DNA of 64,000 nt. It comes from an uncultured Flavobacteriales bacterium (GTDB lineage: Bacteria > Bacteroidota > Bacteroidia > Flavobacteriales > Flavobacteriaceae). This document shows positions 16,706-26,943 of this stretch, piece by piece. A program made the position numbers and the translations under genes. Location: assembly GCA_913058295.1 (NCBI GenBank), contig CAJXRD010000003.1, positions 47,248-111,247 of the forward strand, in the 5' to 3' direction. Each line of letters opens with the position of its first letter. The stretch's first letter is position 1. The notes below the pieces were generated by a model. The model was given only the letters and a program-made list of their open reading frames with translations, was not told where the DNA came from and made no database searches.

Positions 16706-17737
16706 TTATTTCTTAAAGGCTAATTTTGTAGATCTACCTTTCTTAAAAATTTTATTGCTAGCGTGTGTTCCTTTTCGTAATTCTTTTTGCGTTTCATACG
16801 GCAATTGAATAATCTCATGACATTCATCACTACAAGTAAATTCCATTTTTTCGGAGCAAACTTCACACTGAATAAAGAGTAAATGACAGCCTTCATTTGC
16901 GCAATTTATATGCGTATCACAAGCAGCACCACATTGATGACAATTAGAGATAACATCATCACTAATACGTTCGCTACGTCGGTGATCAAAAACAAAATTT
17001 TTGCCTAAAAACTTATTTTCCAGGCCTTGATCATTTACTTGGCGAGTATACTCAATAATACCGCCTTCTAATTGAAATACATTTTTAAAGCCTTTGTGTT
17101 TGTAGTAAGCACTTGCCTTTTCACAACGGATTCCTCCGGTACAATACATCACCAACTTCTTATCTTCTTTATGGTCTTTTAAATCCTCTTCAATAATATC
17201 TAAAGAGTCTCTAAACGTATCTACATCGGGTGTAACGGCATTTTTAAAGTGTCCAATTTCGCTCTCATAATGATTACGCATATCTACCAAGACTGTATCT
17301 GGATCTTCTATTAAGGCATTAAATTTTGAAGCATCTACATGAATTCCTATGTTGGTAACATCAAAAGTGTCGTCACTCAATCCATCGGCCACTATCTTAT
17401 GACGTACTTTTACTTTTAGTTTTAAAAAGGACTTTAAGTCTTGCTCTACAGCAATATTCAAACGGCAATTTTCTAAGAAATAGATACCATCTAAAAAGCT
17501 TTTAAAAGCCTTAAATTTTTTGGCAGGTACCGATAATTGTGCATTGATTCCTTCATTAGCTACGTAAATTCTTCCCAAGACTTCAAGGGCGTCCCAAGCT
17601 AAAAACAAATGGTTTCTAAAGAGTTCTGGATTGCCAATTTTGGCATATTGATAAAAAGAAAGAGTTAAACGGTCTTCTCCCGCTTCTTCCAAAATGGCTG
17701 CTCTCTCTTTTGCGCTTAGTGTATTGTACAGTTGCAT
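16706..17737 (-). CDS. trhO: Rhodanese-domain tRNA uridine(34) hydroxylase, TrhO/YceA family
   Basis: DMRNHYESEIGHFKNAVTPDVDTFRDSL, VMYCTGGIRCEKASAYYKHKGF, LEGGIIEYTRQV; C-terminal Cys-rich zinc-like region. Confidence 0.9.
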   Translation of the reverse strand: MQLYNTLSAKERAAILEEAGEDRLTLSFYQYAKIGNPELFRNHLFLAWDALEVLGRIYVANEGINAQLSVPAKKFKAFKSFLDGIYFLENCRLNIAVEQDLKSFLKLKVKVRHKIVADGLSDDTFDVTNIGIHVDASKFNALIEDPDTVLVDMRNHYESEIGHFKNAVTPDVDTFRDSLDIIEEDLKDHKEDKKLVMYCTGGIRCEKASAYYKHKGFKNVFQLEGGIIEYTRQVNDQGLENKFLGKNFVFDHRRSERISDDVISNCHQCGAACDTHINCANEGCHLLFIQCEVCSEKMEFTCSDECHEIIQLPYETQKELRKGTHASNKIFKKGRSTKLAFKK

Positions 17738-17891
17738 GCTATACTAATTTATAAGGTTAAAAGAATAATTTTAAAGGCAAAAGTACTAGAATTTTTGTAA
17801 TTATAAATATTAATTCTATTTTCTGAAGAAGGCATTATTTCCTATTAATACTGACAAAGAAGATTTTTCCTTTTTTAGCCCTACATATTCT

Positions 17892-17899
17892 TATCTTTG
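17892..17899 (+). promoter_or_regulatory. Putative -7 box TATCTTTG for U32 gene
   Basis: TAnnTTTG match 25 bp upstream of ATG 17925. Confidence 0.5.
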
Positions 17900-17924
17900 C
17901 AGCCCCAATTATTGGAAAAAAATT

Positions 17925-19184
17925 ATGACACAATCTGGAAGAATTGAATTAATGGCTCCCGCAGGAAGTTTCGAATCATTGCAAGCTGCAATCATGAATG
18001 GAGCTGATTCTGTGTACTTTGGAGTAGATCAATTGAATATGCGTGCTCGGGCTAGTATCAATTTTACAATTGAAGACTTACCTGAAATTGTAAAGCGATG
18101 TGAAGAAAGAAAGGTTAGGACCTACCTAACATTAAATACTATTATTTATGATCATGATTTAACGGTTATAAAAACCTTATTAGATGCTGCTAAAGATGCT
18201 GGGATTACTGCAGTAATTGTTATGGATCAAGCAGTGATTTCTTATGCTCGTCAGATAGGAATGGAATTACACATTTCTACTCAAATTAATATCACCAATA
18301 TCGAAACGGTAAAGTTTTACGCCATGTTTGCCGATACCATGGTAATGAGTAGGGAATTGAGTTTGCGTCAGGTTAAAAAAATAACCGAGCAAATTGAAAA
18401 AGAAAAAATTACTGGCCCTTCAGGAAACTTGGTTGAAGTAGAGATCTTTGGTCATGGTGCGCTTTGTATGGCTGTATCTGGAAAATGTTATATGAGTTTG
18501 CATTCTCATAATTCTTCAGCAAATAGAGGAGCGTGTAAACAAAACTGCAGAAAGAAATACACGGTTATCGATCAAGATACTGGTAATGAAATGGAATTGG
18601 ACAATGAGTACATCATGTCGCCAAAAGACTTATGTACATTAGATTTTTTAGATCAAGTAATTGATACAGGAATAAAAGTTTTAAAAATTGAAGGAAGAGG
18701 TAGAGCACCGGAATATGTTGCTAAAGTAATAAAGACTTATCGCGAAGCAATCGATGCTTATTATGAAGGAGAATTTTCAAAAGATAAGGTAGAAGGTTGG
18801 ATGACCGAATTGAAAAAAGTTTATAATCGCGGATTTTGGAGCGGCTATTATTTAGGTCAGAAGTTAGGAGAATGGAGTGATGTTGATGGGTCTAAAGCAA
18901 CTCAAAAGAAAGTGTATTTAGGTAAAGGAATGCATTTCTTTCCGAAAGCAAATATTGGAGAATTTAAAATTGAAGCTTTCGATTTATCTCTTGGAGATTC
19001 TATTTTAATTACGGGACCTACTACAGGTGTTAAAGAATTTGAACTTACCGAAATGATGGTTAATGACGAACGATTAGATAAAGCTACAAAAGGAGATTCA
19101 GTAACTATTCCTTTAAAGTTTAGAATTCGTCCCTCTGATAAATTATATAAAATTGTACAAACTCCAAAAGAGGTTATTTCATAA
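17925..19184 (+). CDS. Peptidase U32 family protein, TrhP/YegQ-like
   Basis: RIELMAPAGSFESLQAAIMNGADSVYFG; Cys cluster HGALCMAVSGKCYMSLHSHNSSANRGACKQNCRKKY; KIEGRGRAPEYV. Confidence 0.88.
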   Translation: MTQSGRIELMAPAGSFESLQAAIMNGADSVYFGVDQLNMRARASINFTIEDLPEIVKRCEERKVRTYLTLNTIIYDHDLTVIKTLLDAAKDAGITAVIVMDQAVISYARQIGMELHISTQINITNIETVKFYAMFADTMVMSRELSLRQVKKITEQIEKEKITGPSGNLVEVEIFGHGALCMAVSGKCYMSLHSHNSSANRGACKQNCRKKYTVIDQDTGNEMELDNEYIMSPKDLCTLDFLDQVIDTGIKVLKIEGRGRAPEYVAKVIKTYREAIDAYYEGEFSKDKVEGWMTELKKVYNRGFWSGYYLGQKLGEWSDVDGSKATQKKVYLGKGMHFFPKANIGEFKIEAFDLSLGDSILITGPTTGVKEFELTEMMVNDERLDKATKGDSVTIPLKFRIRPSDKLYKIVQTPKEVIS

Positions 19185-19186
19185 TC

Positions 19187-19417
19187 ATGATTGTTGTAAC
19201 CCTTCAAAGAAAAAAGTGCATTGGCTGTAATTACTGTGTGGAATTAGCTCCTGCACAGTTTCAAATGTCTAGAAAAGATGGAAAAGCAGTATTGCTAAAG
19301 TCTACAGAGAAAAAGGGTTTTTTCACTATTAAATCCCAAGACCATTCTATTTTTGATGCTTGTGAAAAAGCAGTAGAAGCCTGCCCAACGAAGATTATTT
19401 CTGCGAAAAGTATCTAA
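19187..19417 (+). CDS. Small ferredoxin-type 4Fe-4S protein
   Basis: KKCIGCNYCVELAPAQF ... ACEKAVEACPTKII; starts 2 bp after the U32 stop. Confidence 0.85.
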   Translation: MIVVTLQRKKCIGCNYCVELAPAQFQMSRKDGKAVLLKSTEKKGFFTIKSQDHSIFDACEKAVEACPTKIISAKSI

Positions 19418-21573
19418 CTTTTACTTTTTTTATGCAGTTTTAATTGGATACGTTTTCTAGCAACATCTACTTCTAAAACTTTTACAATAATTTGCTGATG
19501 CAAACTTACATGTTCACTTACATCTGAGACAAAAGCATCTGCAAGATTGGAGACATGAATCAATCCACTTTCTTTGATGCCAATATCCACAAAACACCCA
19601 AAATTGGTAATATTATTAACGATTCCTGGAAGTAATTGTCCTTCTCTTAAATCGGTTATCGTTTTTATATTTTGATTAAAAGTAAATACTTTAGCAGTTT
19701 CTCGAGGATCTAATCCTGGCTTTTCCAATTCCTTTACAATGTCCTTAAGTGTTGGTAAACCTATAGTTTCTGTACAATATGAATTCAATTCTATTTTCTG
19801 AAGTAACGTTGCATTTCCAATTAATTCGCTAATAGAACTTTTTTCATTTTTCGCCATTTTTGAAACGATGGCATAACTTTCGGGATGGACAGAGGAATCA
19901 TCCAAAGGATTTTTAGCATTCTTAATTCGTAAAAAACCCGCACCTTGTTCAAAAGCTTTGGTTCCTAATCTTGGAACATTTTTTATTTCATTTCGAGAAG
20001 TAAAAGGACCGTTCTCATTTCTATATTCAAATATGTTTTCTGCTAATTTAGGACCAATTCCAGAGACATAACTCAATAAAGAAATACTAGCAGTATTGAT
20101 ATTTACTCCTACTGTATTTACACATTTGGAAACTACAGTGTCTAAGGAAGAATTTAATTTTACCTGATCTACATCGTGTTGGTATTGTCCAACTCCTATA
20201 GATTTAGCATCAATTTTCACCAATTCAGCTAAAGGGTCTGCCAATCTTCTACCGATAGAAACAGAGCCTCTTACAGTAACATCATAATTAGGAAATTCAT
20301 CTCTAGCAATTTTTGAAGCGGAATAAATAGAAGCGCCGGCTTCACTTACTACGAAAACTTGAATGTCTTTTTTAAAATGAATCTTTCTAATTAATTGTTC
20401 CGTTTCGCGAGATGCAGTTCCATTTCCAATGGCAATGGCATCAATTTTATGCGCATCCACTAAAGAGCTTATTTTTTTAATGGCTCCTATCTGGTCATTT
20501 TTAGGCGCATGAGGATAGATGGTTTCATTGTATTTTAACTTTCCTTGTGCATCCAAACAAACTACTTTACAACCCGATTTATATCCGGGATCTATTGCTA
20601 AAATTGATTTTTCTCCTAATGGCGCACCTAATAAAAGTTGCTTTAGATTCTTTGCAAAAACATCGATGGCTTTATCGTCTGCCTTATCCTTAGCAATACT
20701 TAATGCTTCCTTAGAAAGGCTTGGAAAAAGCAATCTTTTATAGGCATCTTCGATTGCAATTTGAATCTGTTTTCCACAGGAATTTTGCGATCGAATCATT
20801 CGATCTTCTATTTTATAAATGGCTTTCTCGGAATCTATATCAATTTTAACACGAATAAAACCTTCATTTTCTGCTCTTAGAATTGCCAATAATCGATGGG
20901 AAGGGATGCGACTTAATGATTCATTCCAGTCAAAATAATCTCGATACTTTTGCGCTTTTTCGCTTGTGCTGAGCGATGTCGAAGTATCTTTTTGCGCTTT
21001 AACAACCTTGGTATTTATAGTAGCATAGCGTTCCAACTGATAACGGATTTGGTTCCGAACATCCAATCGCTCATTGATCCATTCGGCAATAATATGACGC
21101 GCTCCTTCTAATGCATTTTCTACAGAATTTACTTCTCCTTTTACATACTTGTAAGCAATAGATTCTATATTGTTTGCATTTTGGCTCATGATAATTTTAG
21201 CCAAGGGTTCTAATCCATTTTTACGAGCTGTTTCCGCTTTGGTTTTTCGCTTTTTCTTATAAGGCAAATACAAATCTTCAAGCACAATTAAAGTATCGGC
21301 TTGACTTACTTTTTGTTCTAATTCTTTAGTAAGAACACCCTGCTCTTCTAAAGCTTTTAGTATTGCTTTTTTGCGTTTTTCAAGTGCTTCGAAGATCGCT
21401 TTGTATTTTACAATACTTTCAATTTCAACCTCATCTAAATTACCAGTTCGCTCTTTCCGATACCTGGAGATAAAAGGGATGGTACAATCTTCATTTAATA
21501 ATTGAAGCGTGTTTTTTACACCATTCTCAGGAAGATGGGTATTTGAGATGATGTATTGAAGAATAAGAGACAT
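19414..21573 (-). CDS. tex: Tex family transcription accessory protein, S1 RNA-binding
   Basis: CTIPFISRYRKERTGNLDEVEI, AIDPGYKSGCKVVCLD, IGVGQYQHDVDQ, C-terminal S1 domain; start trimmed to MSLILQYI. Confidence 0.95.
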   Translation of the reverse strand: MSLILQYIISNTHLPENGVKNTLQLLNEDCTIPFISRYRKERTGNLDEVEIESIVKYKAIFEALEKRKKAILKALEEQGVLTKELEQKVSQADTLIVLEDLYLPYKKKRKTKAETARKNGLEPLAKIIMSQNANNIESIAYKYVKGEVNSVENALEGARHIIAEWINERLDVRNQIRYQLERYATINTKVVKAQKDTSTSLSTSEKAQKYRDYFDWNESLSRIPSHRLLAILRAENEGFIRVKIDIDSEKAIYKIEDRMIRSQNSCGKQIQIAIEDAYKRLLFPSLSKEALSIAKDKADDKAIDVFAKNLKQLLLGAPLGEKSILAIDPGYKSGCKVVCLDAQGKLKYNETIYPHAPKNDQIGAIKKISSLVDAHKIDAIAIGNGTASRETEQLIRKIHFKKDIQVFVVSEAGASIYSASKIARDEFPNYDVTVRGSVSIGRRLADPLAELVKIDAKSIGVGQYQHDVDQVKLNSSLDTVVSKCVNTVGVNINTASISLLSYVSGIGPKLAENIFEYRNENGPFTSRNEIKNVPRLGTKAFEQGAGFLRIKNAKNPLDDSSVHPESYAIVSKMAKNEKSSISELIGNATLLQKIELNSYCTETIGLPTLKDIVKELEKPGLDPRETAKVFTFNQNIKTITDLREGQLLPGIVNNITNFGCFVDIGIKESGLIHVSNLADAFVSDVSEHVSLHQQIIVKVLEVDVARKRIQLKLHKKSKS
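20963..20988. repeat. REP-like repeat inside tex coding sequence
   Basis: CTTGTGCTGAGCGATGTCGAAGTATC (reverse GATACTTCGACATCGCTCAGCACAAG), translated in frame as DTSTSLSTS. Confidence 0.6.
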
Positions 21574-21574
21574 T

Positions 21575-23653
21575 TTAATTAATCGTCGCTCCATTAGCGA
21601 TATCCAAATCGCCAGCTTGATCCGGATTTAGAAAAACCAATTTTCCTTCAGATGTTTCCGTCATTAAAATCATTCCTTCACTTTCTACACCTCGCAAAGC
21701 TCTTGGGGCCAAATTAACTAAAACGGTTACTTTTTTACCAATCACTTCTTCTGGTGTAAAGCTTTCTGCAATTCCTGAAACGATAGTTCGAACGTCGATA
21801 CCTGTATCTACTTTTAATACCAACAATTTCTTTGTTTTTGGCATTTTTTTAGCTTCCAAAATAGTTCCAACTCGCATATCGAGTTTGGTAAAATCATCAA
21901 ACTGAATCGTATCCTTTTGTGGATCTGGACTTGCATTCATCATTTCGTTAGTCTTTTTTGTTGCTGCTAGTTTATCTAACTGTTGTTGCATTTGTTCCTC
22001 TTCAATTTTTGAAAAGAGTAATTCTGCTTTTCCTATTTGGTGTGCAGAAGGGATTAAGATATCTTTTGTAGAGACATCTTTCCAAGAGGATTCTGAATCA
22101 AGTTCAGAATGACAAAGAATAGACTTAAGTTTTTCTGAAGTAAATGGTAAAAAAGGTTCGCATAAAACGGCTAATGCAGATGCTATTTGAAGGGAAACAA
22201 AAAGTACTGTTTTTGTTCTTTCTTCATCCGTTTTAAAAGTTTTCCAAGGCTCTTCGTCTGCTAAATATTTGTTTCCTAATCTAGCAACATTCATCATTCT
22301 TGATTGCGCTTCCCGAAAACGATAACGTTCTAAAGATTCTTCAATTAATGCTGGAGATTCTTGTAATGTTTTTAAAGTCGCTACATCTGTTTCAGAAAAA
22401 TCGGAATGTGTTGGAACAATTCCATCATAATATTTATTGGTTAATACGACTACTCTATTGATAAAGTTTCCGAAGATAGCCACCAATTCATTATTATTTC
22501 GAGCTTGAAAATCTGCCCAAGTAAAATCGTTGTCTTTAGTCTCAGGAGCGTTTGCCGTAAGCACATAACGCAATACATCCTGCTGATTTGGAAAATCTTC
22601 TAAATACTCATGCAACCAAACTGCCCAGTTTTTACTGGTGGAAATTTTGTTGCCTTCTAGATTTAAAAATTCATTAGCAGGAACATTGTTAGGGAGAATA
22701 TAAGTTCCATCTGCTTTTAACATACTTGGGAAAATAATACAGTGAAATACGATATTATCCTTCCCAATAAAATGAAGTAACTTGGTGTCTTTATCTTTCC
22801 AATAAGGCTCCCAATCTTTGCCTTCTTTTTCTGCCCATTCTTTGGTAGCAGAGATATAACCAATAGGAGCATCGAACCAAACATACAATACTTTTCCATC
22901 TGCACCTTCGATAGGAACGGGAATACCCCAGTCCAAATCACGAGTTACTGCGCGGGGACGTAATCCATCGTCGATCCATGATTTACATTGCCCATATACA
23001 TTCGATTTCCAATCTTTTTTATGTCCTTCTACAATCCATTCTTTTAGCCAAGGTTCGTATTGGTCTAATGGTAAAAACCAGTGTTTGGTTTCTTTTAAAG
23101 AAGGGGTATTTCCTGTAATAGAAGATTTTGGATTGATTAAGTCGGTTGCATTATGAGAAGTACCACAATTTTCACATTGGTCTCCATAACTTTCTTCATA
23201 ACCACATTTTGGACAGGTTCCTAAAATAAAACGATCTGCTAAAAACTGATTCGCTTCTTTATCGTAGAATTGCTCCGTAGTTTGTTCTATAAATTTTCCA
23301 TCTTCATATAATTTTTTAAAAAAATCGGAAGCTGTATCGTGATGTACTTTTGCGGAAGTTCGAGAGTAATTATCGAAGGAAATTCCAAAATCTTGAAACG
23401 ATTGTTTGATAATGGCATGGTATTTATCCACCACTTGTTGAGGAGTAATACCTTCTTTTTTAGCCTTAATAGTAATAGGCACTCCATGTTCATCACTACC
23501 ACAAACAAAAGCAACATCTTTACCTTGTATTCTTTGAAAGCGAGCATAAATATCTGCTGGGACATATACTCCCGCTAAATGGCCTATATGAACTGGACCA
23601 TTGGTATAAGGCAATGCTGCCGTAATGGTAAACCGTTTTGGTGAATTTTGCAT
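21575..23653 (-). CDS. metG: Methionyl-tRNA synthetase with C-terminal tRNA-binding (EMAP-like) domain
   Basis: [33 protein letters not shown]-terminal [31 protein letters not shown]. Confidence 0.97.
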   Translation of the reverse strand: MQNSPKRFTITAALPYTNGPVHIGHLAGVYVPADIYARFQRIQGKDVAFVCGSDEHGVPITIKAKKEGITPQQVVDKYHAIIKQSFQDFGISFDNYSRTSAKVHHDTASDFFKKLYEDGKFIEQTTEQFYDKEANQFLADRFILGTCPKCGYEESYGDQCENCGTSHNATDLINPKSSITGNTPSLKETKHWFLPLDQYEPWLKEWIVEGHKKDWKSNVYGQCKSWIDDGLRPRAVTRDLDWGIPVPIEGADGKVLYVWFDAPIGYISATKEWAEKEGKDWEPYWKDKDTKLLHFIGKDNIVFHCIIFPSMLKADGTYILPNNVPANEFLNLEGNKISTSKNWAVWLHEYLEDFPNQQDVLRYVLTANAPETKDNDFTWADFQARNNNELVAIFGNFINRVVVLTNKYYDGIVPTHSDFSETDVATLKTLQESPALIEESLERYRFREAQSRMMNVARLGNKYLADEEPWKTFKTDEERTKTVLFVSLQIASALAVLCEPFLPFTSEKLKSILCHSELDSESSWKDVSTKDILIPSAHQIGKAELLFSKIEEEQMQQQLDKLAATKKTNEMMNASPDPQKDTIQFDDFTKLDMRVGTILEAKKMPKTKKLLVLKVDTGIDVRTIVSGIAESFTPEEVIGKKVTVLVNLAPRALRGVESEGMILMTETSEGKLVFLNPDQAGDLDIANGATIN
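22088..22114. repeat. REP-like palindrome inside metG coding sequence
   Basis: GGATTCTGAATCAAGTTCAGAATGACA; perfect ATTCTGAA/TTCAGAAT arms, translated in frame as [10 protein letters not shown]. Confidence 0.7.
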
Positions 23654-23728
23654 AATCTAGTTTGATTGCTGCAAAAATAGGAATTTTATTTCACCGATAT
23701 AATATTGTTTAATGATAAAATACAAGTA

Positions 23729-25351
23729 CTATTTAATCAATATCGACTTACTATAATACTGCCCTCCGGTGGAGATGCGATAGATATATTGCCCATAAGC
23801 TAATCTGCCTTGGATGCGTTCTCTAACATTAAATTGATGTCTTCCTGCAAATAATAATTCGTTGGTGATCGTGCCGATTTCCTTTGCCATTAGATCGTAT
23901 AATTTTATGCTAACATGAGAGGTATTGGGTAAATTGATTTCAATAAAAACTTGGTTGTTATTATAAATAGCTGTGTGTGCTAATCTATTGGTATTACTGA
24001 AGTCTGATGCCGAAAGAGTTTCACATGTAAGTCCTAAATCTAAATTTTCATAGGTTTCATTAAGTAGAATGGTACTTACAATAGAAGGGTCTAAACAAAA
24101 CCAATCGGTTAAAACCGTATTGTAAATATCTCTAAAATCGGTAGAGGGGATTAAATTATCATCTTCATCCCAGGTGCTTAAATCTGGATGATTACCCACA
24201 AATCCATTTCCATTTAATGCAGGTCCAAATAACATTACAGGAGATGCTGCTCCATGGTCTGTACCGTTAGAACCGTTTTCGTAAGGACGACGACCAAATT
24301 CAGAAATTGTCATGGATAGAACTTTATCGTCCATTCCTGCGGTAGCTATATCCTCATAAAACTTTTTAATAGTGGAAGAAAGATCTGTTAATAGTTCCTG
24401 ATGTCTTTCTGGTTGATTAGCATGTGTATCAAAACTTCCTAAGGAAACCATATACACTTTACTACCCAACCCTCCTTTTATAAGTCGAGCCACAATAGCT
24501 AATTGATCGGCTAAATCTCCTTCATCATATTCCACACTATTATCTGCAGCTAAATAAGCATCGTTAATTACTCCCGAATAGGTAAAAGTAGTGTTTGCGG
24601 TAGCTCTCATAAAAAGAAGTTTGTCCCCATAGACACATTCAGGGATATCTAAAACATCGTGTAATGTACCGTTTTCAGCAACATTTTGAAGTTGTTCAGG
24701 ATTTACAACCGAGAAACCATAGTTGCTATTATTTCCTTTAAAAATTAAATTACCAATACTTCCAATTTGAACTGCTGGTGGGATTTCTGGAGGGTTAGTG
24801 ATATAATCAGGATATAGATCTTCAAAATATCGTCCCCACCATCCGGTTGGTTCTTCAAAACTATCTGCAGTCGATGCCCAAATATCTGTCGATCTAAAGT
24901 GAGATAAATTCTGGTCTGGATATCCAACCCCATGAACCACTTTCATACTTCCATCTCCCCAAACAGATTCCAATGGACTCATATAATCAGGGATTCCAAA
25001 ATCTGCATTAAGGTTTATTAGATCATTTTCTTGATGTCTTATTGTGGGACGTAAATTGGCATAGGCGTCATAATCATATAATGGGACAATCGTATTTAAA
25101 CCGTCATTACCACCTTCCAAGCGTATAATTACTAAAATATTATCGTTTTCATTTTCAGCTAATGCAACTGCTAGAGGGGAAGGGGAAGTTGCAGAAATAG
25201 CGGTACCACCTAAAACCATACTACCACCTCCAGCCAAACCTAAGGCTTGGATAAAAGAGCGTCGGCTCCATTGGGTATGTTCATGGTCATGAGTTTTTCT
25301 TTCTTCTTTGGTTTGTGAAACCTTATTTTTTATAGAATGTTTTTTAATCAT
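23729..25351 (-). CDS. DUF1501 family protein with twin-arginine-like signal and T9SS C-terminal domain
   Basis: RRSFIQALGLAGGGSMVLGG; LEGGNDGLNTIVPLYDYDAY; SEFGRRPYENGSNGTDHGAASPVMLFG; C-terminal YIYRISTGGQYYSKSILIK. Confidence 0.88.
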   Translation of the reverse strand: MIKKHSIKNKVSQTKEERKTHDHEHTQWSRRSFIQALGLAGGGSMVLGGTAISATSPSPLAVALAENENDNILVIIRLEGGNDGLNTIVPLYDYDAYANLRPTIRHQENDLINLNADFGIPDYMSPLESVWGDGSMKVVHGVGYPDQNLSHFRSTDIWASTADSFEEPTGWWGRYFEDLYPDYITNPPEIPPAVQIGSIGNLIFKGNNSNYGFSVVNPEQLQNVAENGTLHDVLDIPECVYGDKLLFMRATANTTFTYSGVINDAYLAADNSVEYDEGDLADQLAIVARLIKGGLGSKVYMVSLGSFDTHANQPERHQELLTDLSSTIKKFYEDIATAGMDDKVLSMTISEFGRRPYENGSNGTDHGAASPVMLFGPALNGNGFVGNHPDLSTWDEDDNLIPSTDFRDIYNTVLTDWFCLDPSIVSTILLNETYENLDLGLTCETLSASDFSNTNRLAHTAIYNNNQVFIEINLPNTSHVSIKLYDLMAKEIGTITNELLFAGRHQFNVRERIQGRLAYGQYIYRISTGGQYYSKSILIK

Positions 25352-25358
25352 AGCCGTA

Positions 25359-26828
25359 TTATTTAAGTTGGAATTCAGGGATGGTAGCTAGATGGGACAG
25401 CAATAAATAAACTTGATATGGAGCTTCTTCCCAATCTAAATTCCATAACCCTTCATCGTAATAATTTTGCGGAATTTCCCATTTAAATACATCGGTAGCA
25501 ATATCATAATCACCCAAAGTATAGAGTCCTTTAGACATAAAATGATCAATTAGAACCTGTGTGATGTAATAAGGGTCGTTACTATCATTAGTTAATTCTT
25601 TTGCAAAATCTGTAAAGGTAGATTCCAATCCATTCTGAAATAAAATTCCTAAATATAATTCGGTAAACTGCCAACGACCGGTTAGGGTTGAGGTGCTAAT
25701 CCATTCCTCGTCTCTTTGCCAACCTGAAACGTCTGGTGGATTAAATAGGTTTTGACCAAATATTCCAGAAAAATAAATCAAAGCATCCATTAACTCATCG
25801 TTATAAAAGAATTGAGATTCATTTATAAACTGCATCGTAATATCAAACGGACTTTTAATAATAACTCCCAAAGCTCTTTCATCAAAAAAGTGTTCGCTTT
25901 TAAAAAGCTGCTTTAACACAGGGGCTAATTCAAAATTTGCCGCAATTAAAGTTTGCGCTAATGGGTCTATTACATTTTGTTCAATAACTGCATCTATTTC
26001 TTGACTTACGAAATATCGATATAGTTTGCTGCAAATATGCTTGGCAATTTCATTAGGCCTTTCTTGAAATAGAATATTGATAACATCGTCATATCTCCAA
26101 TTTCCGGTTTGTCCAAAAATAGTTTTGTCTCCATCCACCCAAGTACTTTCATCAAAATAAAGAGGCGCACCTTCTTCATCCCAATGGTTATATCCCGTTA
26201 GGGCCTTTGCGGTTTCCGTAATGTCTGTTTCGGTATAGCCATTTCCTTCTCCCAAAGTGAATAATTCAAATAATTCTCTTGCATAATTTTCATTAGGCTC
26301 AATATTGGTATTTTCGTAACCATTCAAATAAATAAGCATGGCAGATGTAATACCGATATCTTTTACAAAGTCTTTTAAATTCCCTAAAGCATGATTTTGA
26401 GAAGTATTATAATACTGAAATAAATATGGAGAATAAAAATATGTTTCTAAGCCAGTAACAAAATGATTCATCCAAAATGAAGTGAGGCGACCTCGTAAAT
26501 CTTCAGTTATAAAATCATTCCCTGTTTGTATTTTCCAATCCTGAATATATTGCTCATTTTCGGTGTCAAAATCTGTAAAATCTGAAAGCGCATAATTCCC
26601 CCAAACGGGAGTTGTTGTAGAGGGTAAATTAAAAGCATCATCCACTAAGGAATCAATAAAAGCATCAGGCGATAAAGCCAATGCAGCATCGATTTTATCT
26701 TGTGATGCTCCAAAACCAAGACGGCGATAAACATGATTTATTTTTATAGTATCCCATGGATTCCCACTAGAGGGTATATAAGGAGAAAGTGTTGCGTCGT
26801 TACAAGATGTTAAAGTAGTTATTTCCAT
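25359..26828 (-). CDS. DUF1800 family protein
   Basis: HVYRRLGFGAS, LTSFWMNHFVTGLE, NYARELFELFTLGEGNGYTETDITETAKALTGY, PPDVSGWQRDEEW. Confidence 0.9.
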   Translation of the reverse strand: MEITTLTSCNDATLSPYIPSSGNPWDTIKINHVYRRLGFGASQDKIDAALALSPDAFIDSLVDDAFNLPSTTTPVWGNYALSDFTDFDTENEQYIQDWKIQTGNDFITEDLRGRLTSFWMNHFVTGLETYFYSPYLFQYYNTSQNHALGNLKDFVKDIGITSAMLIYLNGYENTNIEPNENYARELFELFTLGEGNGYTETDITETAKALTGYNHWDEEGAPLYFDESTWVDGDKTIFGQTGNWRYDDVINILFQERPNEIAKHICSKLYRYFVSQEIDAVIEQNVIDPLAQTLIAANFELAPVLKQLFKSEHFFDERALGVIIKSPFDITMQFINESQFFYNDELMDALIYFSGIFGQNLFNPPDVSGWQRDEEWISTSTLTGRWQFTELYLGILFQNGLESTFTDFAKELTNDSNDPYYITQVLIDHFMSKGLYTLGDYDIATDVFKWEIPQNYYDEGLWNLDWEEAPYQVYLLLSHLATIPEFQLK

Positions 26829-26943
26829 AGCAGCGGAATTATTAGATAATAAGATGTTGAAAATTAATGAATTATTATATCTATGACTAAATATTAACGT
26901 TAAAGATTAATTTTTTATTACTTTCAACAGGAAAACCAAAACA

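Noticed and set aside
22717-23578. Three short ORFs overlapping metG (22717-22941, 23287-23565, 23339-23578)
   Set aside because: Alternate-frame or antisense shadows of a clear aminoacyl-tRNA synthetase gene.
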